DNA of 64,000 nt from Tritrichomonas musculus (Eukaryota; Parabasalia; Tritrichomonadida; Tritrichomonadidae), in NCBI GenBank assembly GCA_039105265.1, contig JAPFFF010000018.1, forward strand, positions 2,232,001 through 2,296,000, written 5' to 3'. Within the stretch, counting starts at the first letter, position 1. Each line of letters begins with the position of its first letter. The position numbers were made by a program, and so were the translations under genes. Below the pieces are notes generated by a model that did not search any database, had not been told where the DNA came from, and worked only from the letters and a program-made list of their open reading frames with translations. Below are positions 57,983 to 64,000 of this stretch, one piece after another.

Positions 57983-59020
57983 TCAATCTGATCTTTCATC
58001 ATCTTCATATCGACCAAGTGGCCTTGGCTTTATTAGTTCTGCAATCATTAGTATAATACCATAAAGACCAGTGACTCCACCGCATGCTATAAAAACAATT
58101 CCAATATATGCGTTATGAGCACCTAAAGAAGTTACTTTGGTAAGGGTAAAATACTTTTCTCCACCAAATCTTTTGGTTGGGTACCTTGACCAAATTTTCA
58201 ATTTATATTTTCCAGCCTTAACTTCACAATTAGAACACTTAGCATACGTTTTTTTAATATGTGGTAATGCAGATTGTCTCATCCATACGATAAAGTGCTC
58301 ATTTGTTTGTCCCGAATTATTGAACAATTCGTTATTTTGAAGCCATTTGTTTCCTTCAGTATATTTTGAATTAAGAGGCTTGAAAAGGTCGTCAAGTTCA
58401 GACTTGAAAGCGATTCCTTCTTCTGAAAACTGCGCATAAGTAGTACCTTCAAGTTTAAATGTATCGTTAAATACTGTAAGTGCATAAAGACCACATGGAA
58501 GAGTCCAGCTTTCAGGATTTGAACTACTGTTTTCAGAACGATATGGTTTACATTTGTCCATCCCAGAATAATCAACGTATTTTCCTGCCAATTGATCATC
58601 TACTCGAGAATATCCAAACCTTCTTTGGTTTTGGTAAAACTTTGTTAGTTCGTATCGAATTTCGAGATTTCCTTTAATATCTTTTTCAACATTTAAATTG
58701 ATCACACAAGCATGTTCTTCATTTAAATCATTTGTATCAGTAGTAATATTGCATTTATCATCATAACGAACCCTAACTTGATTATATTTATCTTCATGCA
58801 GTACAATAACAAGGCCAACTACAAGAAAGGCCACACATAATGAAAGAAGTACAAGCATTGCTTGGAAAGTTGTAAGAACAGGTCTCCATCCCGGCAATGT
58901 TTGCTTAGTAAATCGATAATGATGAAGAGGTTTATGGACAGGCTGCACATTTTCTTCTTGAAATTGACTATTTCTTCTATCTGGAATCTGATCTTGACTT
59001 TCGTTGAGTGTATCTTCCAT
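57983..59020 (-). CDS. CDC50/LEM3 family flippase beta subunit
   Basis: A 345-residue protein with the CDC50 layout: cytosolic N-terminus with RFTKQTLPGWRP directly before the first membrane segment (about residues 50-73), a large lumenal domain with paired Cys and N-glycosylation sites (ENSSSNPESW, NDTF), the family's KFYQNQRRFGYSR and PCGLYALTVFNDTF, and a second membrane segment near residues 308-330. CDC50 proteins are needed for exit of P4-ATPases from the ER and for phospholipid flipping. Start: ATG at 59020. The neighbour on the other strand is a small membrane protein whose start is 130 bases away; they may share a bidirectional promoter. Confidence 0.93.
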   Translation of the reverse strand: MEDTLNESQDQIPDRRNSQFQEENVQPVHKPLHHYRFTKQTLPGWRPVLTTFQAMLVLLSLCVAFLVVGLVIVLHEDKYNQVRVRYDDKCNITTDTNDLNEEHACVINLNVEKDIKGNLEIRYELTKFYQNQRRFGYSRVDDQLAGKYVDYSGMDKCKPYRSENSSSNPESWTLPCGLYALTVFNDTFKLEGTTYAQFSEEGIAFKSELDDLFKPLNSKYTEGNKWLQNNELFNNSGQTNEHFIVWMRQSALPHIKKTYAKCSNCEVKAGKYKLKIWSRYPTKRFGGEKYFTLTKVTSLGAHNAYIGIVFIACGGVTGLYGIILMIAELIKPRPLGRYEDDERSD

Positions 59021-59125
59021 TTGAAATAACTATATGATTAAATGCTGATAGATATCAAAAAGTTCTTTTTTATATCAAGCAATTCAAAATTTATAACATC
59101 GCAGAAAATTCGGTTATAAAAATAT

Positions 59126-59134
59126 AACCATATT
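59126..59134 (+). promoter_or_regulatory. AACCATATT motif upstream of small membrane ORF
   Basis: Lies 25 bases before the ATG at 59151, same orientation as the gene. See also 33525 and 62487. Confidence 0.35.
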
Positions 59135-59150
59135 TTTTTTAAATTTTTGA

Positions 59151-59300
59151 ATGATTGAAAAGAAAGGATATACCAATAGTTGGCTACAATTATCTTTGAT
59201 ATTTATCGTTACAATCTTATTCTTTATTGTCGTTATATGGATGAATAAAATGTCAGTTGGCGATTTTTTAGATTATCTACTTAGACCTCAATTAGAATAG
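59151..59300 (+). CDS. 49-residue single-pass membrane protein
   Basis: A short frame: ATG at 59151, TAG at 59298-59300. It starts MIEKKGYTNSWLQ, has a hydrophobic stretch of about 20 residues (LSLIFIVTILFFIVVIW) and ends MNKMSVGDFLDYLLRPQLE with an amphipathic tail. The layout is of a small tail- or signal-anchored protein such as minor subunits of ER or vacuolar complexes; no family recognised. Support is a clean frame, sensible topology and an AACCATATT motif at the same distance as in two annotated genes. Convergent to the armadillo-like gene and divergent from CDC50. Confidence 0.45.
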   Translation: MIEKKGYTNSWLQLSLIFIVTILFFIVVIWMNKMSVGDFLDYLLRPQLE

Positions 59301-59557
59301 ATATTATTAAACCATATTTGTATATACCATTAATTCAAACTTTCTACTTTTTATTTTATTTAATGTTATTATCATTTTGTCAAAGTTCATAAACAATAAT
59401 CTAATTAATTTTATTATATTCTAATAAAAATTCCAAATGAAATAAATTAATTTCATGCACGCGTAAACACCATTACTTACCAAAATATTAAATTGAATAG
59501 ATCATCAGTAAAAATAATTAAAATAAAGAAATTGATAATTGCGGTGAATTAATTTTT

Positions 59558-61090
59558 TTATTCACTATTCATCCTATCTAGGAACTTCTCAGCATTCTTT
59601 GCGAGTCTCTTTGACTTTTTATTACCTTTTTGCGTTTCGAAAAAGTCATCAAGATGAAGTTCTCTAAACTTTTGTCTGCAATTGCTATATTGAGCAAATG
59701 TAACAGCTACATATGAGGCAATTTCAGAAAGTGATTTATCTGTTTTAACTTTATCTGAAACAAACTTGGTCATGCTTACGTATTCGTCAAGATAAGAGTG
59801 CTCAGCGACTGTGTTCAAGAACAAAAGAAGTGAATGTGATGATACTTTTGTTTCATCATCTGTGCTTTTAGCAGTTTGAATAAATGTGCTAACTAATCCT
59901 TGATCACTCATTGATTTGACATATGCTTGATCGAGCTGAATTCTTCTGATTACTGTGCAAACGATTGTGATAACACCAGATGAATTAAGCTTTTTGATGA
60001 TTGTTTTAAGGAATGGAATGAAATTTTGATTCCTTGAAATTTCATCACGCATTTCAACATGTTCAAATGCAACAAGGAATAATCTTATCGTATCAACTGT
60101 TTCAGGAAGTTCTTTAAGAAGCCAATCGCCATTACCAAAAACTTCTCTTACAAGATTGTCAGATGTTGCGAGTTTCATAAGGACAATTGTGGATTTCAAG
60201 TTTTTATTTTCGGCAACTGTGAAAAGAGTCCTGATTAATTTTTTGTTGTTCAGTTCATCTGGATTTAATTCAGCTCGATCAACAAGGAGGGCTAATATTG
60301 GTCCTTGAACATGATCATAGTTGAGATGTATTATCATCTTATTAATTGGAAGCTTAAGTTGGAGCTGCTTCTTCTTGTTGAATTTTCTTGCCTCATCACG
60401 AAGATAACAAAGACTGATATAAACTTGGCGTAAGTATTGCTCATCTTTACTTTGTTCTGAAAGAAGTTCATCGTCAATGATTGAAAACCATTCAACAAGT
60501 CTTTCATTACGATACTCATCGCTATTTTGGCACAAATAGACAACAATTGATAATAAGGTAGAGAGGAGTTCAGGATCATTTTTAATACAAGAAATTGCTT
60601 GTCTATTTTTAATAACATCAAGGATTGACCACAAATAAAGAGTAGGGTCATTGACATATTTTTGGGCAGCTTTTGCGGTTATTGAAAGCCCTTTCTTTGG
60701 ATCGTCAACAAATGATTTAAGAAGTTTATTTCCAATTTGATCATCTTGTTGGTTGAATACATCAGGGTGCCTTTGAACAAGATCATACAATATTGGGTAA
60801 ACTTCATTTGAGTAAGATCCAAATGGAAGTTTAGAAAAACCATCAGTTTTGAATGCTTGATAAATTTGATCATCGCGGATTAATTTACGAACAGAACGCA
60901 AAATAGTTGTGGCCGTCTTTTTATCTATATAACTTCCTTCTTCAAAATGACTAAGAGTCTTATCAAAATAATCTGCTGCATCATTTGGCGACAAAGTAGA
61001 AGTAACAGTATTTAAAGTGTTTAAATAATCAACTTCATATACTGGATTTCCCAAATAGTCTAATGGGTTTGATTCGGAATAATCAGACAT
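59558..61090 (-). CDS. Armadillo-like helical protein
   Basis: A 510-residue protein, ATG at 61090, mostly helices of the length and pattern seen in armadillo-type solenoids (ITIVCTVIRRIQLDQAYVK, SHSLLLFLNTVAEHSYL). The last 40 residues are basic (KGNKKSKRLAKNAEKFLDRM), possibly nucleic-acid or membrane binding. No diagnostic motif names a family. Its composition is typical of moderately expressed trichomonad genes. It lies tail to tail with the small membrane ORF. Confidence 0.6.
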   Translation of the reverse strand: MSDYSESNPLDYLGNPVYEVDYLNTLNTVTSTLSPNDAADYFDKTLSHFEEGSYIDKKTATTILRSVRKLIRDDQIYQAFKTDGFSKLPFGSYSNEVYPILYDLVQRHPDVFNQQDDQIGNKLLKSFVDDPKKGLSITAKAAQKYVNDPTLYLWSILDVIKNRQAISCIKNDPELLSTLLSIVVYLCQNSDEYRNERLVEWFSIIDDELLSEQSKDEQYLRQVYISLCYLRDEARKFNKKKQLQLKLPINKMIIHLNYDHVQGPILALLVDRAELNPDELNNKKLIRTLFTVAENKNLKSTIVLMKLATSDNLVREVFGNGDWLLKELPETVDTIRLFLVAFEHVEMRDEISRNQNFIPFLKTIIKKLNSSGVITIVCTVIRRIQLDQAYVKSMSDQGLVSTFIQTAKSTDDETKVSSHSLLLFLNTVAEHSYLDEYVSMTKFVSDKVKTDKSLSEIASYVAVTFAQYSNCRQKFRELHLDDFFETQKGNKKSKRLAKNAEKFLDRMNSE

Positions 61091-61562
61091 TTTTGTGTAT
61101 TTTATTAAATCACTTTTTCATCACTATACGTTATCAACCCTAAGACCGTTAAAATAAATATCAATAAAGAAGAATGCTTTATTTAGCAATTTATAATCAT
61201 ATAAATAAATAAAAAAAAAATATACCATAATATATTTTTTTGAATAATATTCAAAATATTGTTAATATATATGTTCATATAATCATTTAAAATTTTTTTT
61301 TCAGTTTATACAAGAAAAGCTAATTATATAGGAGTATGATTTATGATACTCCACAAAAACCTTTTATTCTTTAACTCCTTTCAAAGAAACATCATTTAAT
61401 ATACATAATCAATAAAATAAATTTTTTTAATATTATCAAATTGAATGATATAAGATGATTTGGCATTATAAATTTGAAGAAGTCAAAATTTACATTTATC
61501 ACAAACATATGTTCATATAATATTTTTATTCATAAAAATATTTTAGAATTAATTTACATTTT
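61091..61562. other. Intergenic region
   Basis: 472 AT-rich bases between two minus-strand genes. No feature recognised. Confidence 0.5.
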
Positions 61563-62462
61563 CTAATAATTTGAGTTAGATGAATTATCTAAAAGTTCCC
61601 AGTTATTATGCGATACTTCTCTGTAAAGCTCAACAATGCTTGTTCCAGAGCTGATGCTCAAAATAAAACCGCTTGATGACCATTTTAATGCAACTGGCTC
61701 TTCATCGCATTTACATATTTCAACGCATTCCCATTTATTATCTTCAAATGACCAAAGTTTAACCAAACAATCAGAACCACATGTTGCAATTTCATATCTC
61801 GAAAATCCAGGAAGAGGCCTCCAAGCTACTGAGTTAACTGCGCCATCATGAGCAGAAACAGGAAGACCTTCCTGTATCCATGATGCACCTCGACTCTGAA
61901 AAATTGTAAATGATCCATCTGCAGCTCCTGCAACAAATCGAACATCAGTTGACGAATTTGGCTGCTCAATGAAAGACATATATTGTGGTGGTGACCATGA
62001 AACTGAGGTAGCTGGTTTTTCGGATATTTTAACTGTTTGAACAGACCAATTTTGCTGTTCACACGAAGTAATTGAAACATAGCCATCCGATGCAGCAGTA
62101 GCAAAACAGAGGGCAATTGGTGCAAATGCAAGCGAATTTATTGGCGATTTATGTTGATGAAATGTCATTGCTTGCTTAAATTCTGTTAATTTGATTCTTT
62201 GATATAAATAAGTTCGTCCAGCTTCATCAGCAAATGCAAAAATTGCCCCATTGTCAAAAGATGCGAATGAAATAGAAGTTGCACGTCGACAGCATGGTTG
62301 AGTTTCGTAAATTGAGTGGAATTTTCGATTCTCGTCAGCTTCAAAAATTTTAACTGAGCCATCTATATAAAGAAATGCAAGTAATGTTCCTTCAGGATTG
62401 AAGCAGCATTCAGCTACATTCTCAATGTTTGGAACTTGTATATTATCTGGTAGATCACCCAT
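61563..62462 (-). CDS. SEC13: SEC13-like WD40 protein
   Basis: A 299-residue protein consisting only of WD40 repeats. HQHKSPINSLAFAP, SEKPATSVSWSP, SAHDGAVNSVAWRP and CDEEPVALKWSSSGFILSIS follow the SEC13 order, including the last repeat SIVELYRE. SEC13 proteins have about 300 residues and six blades, the seventh coming from a partner. Role: pairs with SEC31 in the COPII outer coat and with Nup145/Nup96 in the nuclear pore Y-complex. Start: ATG at 62462, with AACCATATT 33 bases upstream. SEH1 is the main alternative, but length and blade order favour SEC13. Confidence 0.8.
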   Translation of the reverse strand: MGDLPDNIQVPNIENVAECCFNPEGTLLAFLYIDGSVKIFEADENRKFHSIYETQPCCRRATSISFASFDNGAIFAFADEAGRTYLYQRIKLTEFKQAMTFHQHKSPINSLAFAPIALCFATAASDGYVSITSCEQQNWSVQTVKISEKPATSVSWSPPQYMSFIEQPNSSTDVRFVAGAADGSFTIFQSRGASWIQEGLPVSAHDGAVNSVAWRPLPGFSRYEIATCGSDCLVKLWSFEDNKWECVEICKCDEEPVALKWSSSGFILSISSGTSIVELYREVSHNNWELLDNSSNSNY

Positions 62463-63127
62463 TTGTAAACTTTTTGATAAATCGAAAATATGGTTACTTT
62501 TTTTTATTCAACTTTTTGAAAAAATGAAAACACTTATAAAATTTTCAAAATTTATTTGTGATCTGATTTATTGCAATGCTTTCCATGTTTAGGACCATAA
62601 ATACAATCAAAACATCAAATTTTAATTAAGAATAACATTTTGTACCAAATATTTAATCAAAACTCCTTTGCTATTTTCCAGTATTGGGGCTTAATCCATG
62701 TACAATTATATCAATCAATGAATGAAAAAATAGAATCTCTTTTTTTTGCTCATTAATATTTTCATAATTTATTTCTCAATATCAGAATTATGAGATAAAA
62801 TTATTTTTTGCATCTAAATTACGTAAATAACTTATCAAATCTTAAGTAATTGTCACAAACAGCCTTAATCTATCACTTTATTTTGTTGCTGTAAAAAAAA
62901 TATAATTAGAAAACTTTTTCTTCTCCTATTTTTGTGGATGAAATTAGTTTTTTAATGCTTTTATCCATTTAATAAAGAAAATAAACCAAAAATTTTACCA
63001 GAAAATTTGAATGATTCGTATTTTTTATGAATTAATTTTTTAAAGAATATGTACGTTTAGAATTATCAATTCAAATAAGAATTTGAGGAAAAAGAATTAA
63101 TTATTTTAAATACAGAAGAGACTTCTG
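62463..63127. other. Divergent intergenic region
   Basis: AT-rich. It contains the upstream AACCATATT motif of SEC13. No gene in it was recognised. Confidence 0.5.
62487..62495 (-). promoter_or_regulatory. AACCATATT motif upstream of SEC13
   Basis: Nine-base match on the minus strand, its 5' end 33 bases before the ATG. Shared with the flanks at 33525 and 59126. Confidence 0.35.
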
Positions 63128-64000
63128 ATGAGGAAATATTATACTCATCAAAAAGACGAGCAAGGCCAAAATTCGAATGGAACAGTATTTAATGCATTTA
63201 TCTATTTAACGTTCAAAGATGATCCATCTTTACCTCCGAAAAAGATTAAGTATCCTCCTTCTTTTCAAAGTTTAATGAGACTTGCCAAAAACCTTTTTTC
63301 AGATATCGTTGATGTTCAATCTTTATTTACTAAAAACGGTAAACGAATTAAATATATCGATGATGTTATTCCAGGTGACACAATTTATGTATCACCTGCA
63401 TTAGAAAATGGCGATGGTGAAGATGAAATTAAAGTCAAAAAAAGGAATAAACCACAAAAAAAAGATCAAGATAATGTTATTCAACAACAAGGCTCATACA
63501 ATAAACTATTTGCTGGCCCTGGCAGTGAAGAGGAAAGAGTTAAAGTAACTGTCATTGGAAATCCTCATCTTTCCCTTTCATCGCAAACTCGAGATAGAAG
63601 TCAAATACCCAAATTTAAAAAATACAACGAAAATTTAAACAAAAATAACGAAAATGATGATGCCAATTTACAAAATCAATTTCAATCATCAAATTCTAAT
63701 AAAAAGAGTCTTTTCAAGAAAAGATCAATTGATGGTGTATCTGAAGATTATGTAAGTAGTGAAACTTCTGAAAGCGATGCCAATAAAAATGATTTAAAAT
63801 ATAAAAGTAGTTCAGAATCCTTTAGTTCAAAGTCAAAAAAGAAAAATGCGCAAAATCAAGAATCTGATCAACAAAGTTCAAAAAAGAATTTGAAACTCAA
63901 AAGAAATACCAGTGCCTGGTCAAATGCCACTGAAGAAGAAAGAATGAAATTAACAAAAATTACTTCGAATTTATCTGAAATTTTCTTACATGTACTTCAT
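63128..64000 (+). CDS. Doublecortin-like protein, 3' end beyond window
   Basis: An open frame from the ATG at 63128 to the window edge, at least 291 residues. Residues about 15-90 look like a doublecortin (ubiquitin-like) fold: NAFIYLTFKDD, SFQSLMRLAKNLF, VQSLFTKNGKRIKYIDDV, GDTIYVSPALE. The dG-x-x-[VI]-x-x-[IL]-[DE]-[DE] turn and closing YVSPALE are the best signs. After that it is Lys/Ser/Asn-rich and disordered as far as can be seen. Doublecortin-type modules bind microtubules, often at flagellar bases. The gene is cut by the window, and further domains may follow. Confidence 0.5.
   Translation, partial: MRKYYTHQKDEQGQNSNGTVFNAFIYLTFKDDPSLPPKKIKYPPSFQSLMRLAKNLFSDIVDVQSLFTKNGKRIKYIDDVIPGDTIYVSPALENGDGEDEIKVKKRNKPQKKDQDNVIQQQGSYNKLFAGPGSEEERVKVTVIGNPHLSLSSQTRDRSQIPKFKKYNENLNKNNENDDANLQNQFQSSNSNKKSLFKKRSIDGVSEDYVSSETSESDANKNDLKYKSSSESFSSKSKKKNAQNQESDQQSSKKNLKLKRNTSAWSNATEEERMKLTKITSNLSEIFLHVLH

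Overview
The window looks like nuclear DNA of a parabasalid flagellate, most likely a Tritrichomonas-like trichomonad. It is very AT-rich. Genes are long single open frames in the standard code, and no intron with the trichomonad ACTAACACACAG branch/acceptor signal was recognised. There are decayed BspA-type leucine-rich repeats, a bacterial-type class II HMG-CoA reductase, and many DNA-transposon remains. Species assignment is inference.

Layout. 1-2400 is a graveyard of BspA-like repeats cut up by small inverted-repeat elements. 2467-5247 is a large gene without a visible ATG start. 5841-10409 (minus) is a very long Sac-domain phosphoinositide phosphatase, divergent from MSH5 at 13570-16176; the 3.1 kb between them is mostly one TTAA-flanked, gene-free 2.3 kb element. 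Next come MetAP2, a DM10/EFHC-like protein and class II HMG-CoA reductase (16.8-20.4 kb). An accessory pocket follows (21.0-24.0 kb): a transposase with one in-frame stop, a small zinc-ribbon-like ORF, a tRNA-like Pol III type unit and a broken secreted-protein gene.

24.7-38.9 kb is dense housekeeping and cytoskeletal DNA: a small coiled-coil protein, ATG5, a DUF4795-like coiled-coil protein, a tubulin tyrosine ligase-like enzyme, a possible TBC protein, a coiled-coil protein, a calcyphosin-like EF-hand protein and a 1478-residue helical protein. 39.5-48.3 kb is a second accessory block: unidentified decayed genes, a Harbinger/IS5-type transposase relic, then three elements nested in one another (a TA-flanked element holding a Mutator-like transposon, which holds a TTAA-flanked MITE), followed by a mariner-type MITE.

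48.6-52.7 kb is a DENN-domain protein interrupted by about 54 copies of a nine-residue repeat. 53.5-62.5 kb carries a His-rich protein, an importin-beta-like protein, a CDC50 flippase subunit, an unlisted-size 49-residue membrane protein, an armadillo-like protein and SEC13. The window ends inside a doublecortin-like gene.

How the genes fit together: several serve flagella and microtubules (DM10, DUF4795-like, TTLL, calcyphosin-like, doublecortin-like), several serve membrane traffic and lipid identity (Sac phosphatase, CDC50, DENN, possible TBC, SEC13, ATG5), and MSH5 belongs to meiotic recombination. There is no operon structure; each gene appears to have its own short 5' flank. The most notable items are the recently homogenised DENN repeat array, the three-level transposon nest with target duplications intact, a 60 bp-arm hairpin at 52.94-53.07 kb, and a short MITE sharing its ends and target-site length with the Mutator-like element.
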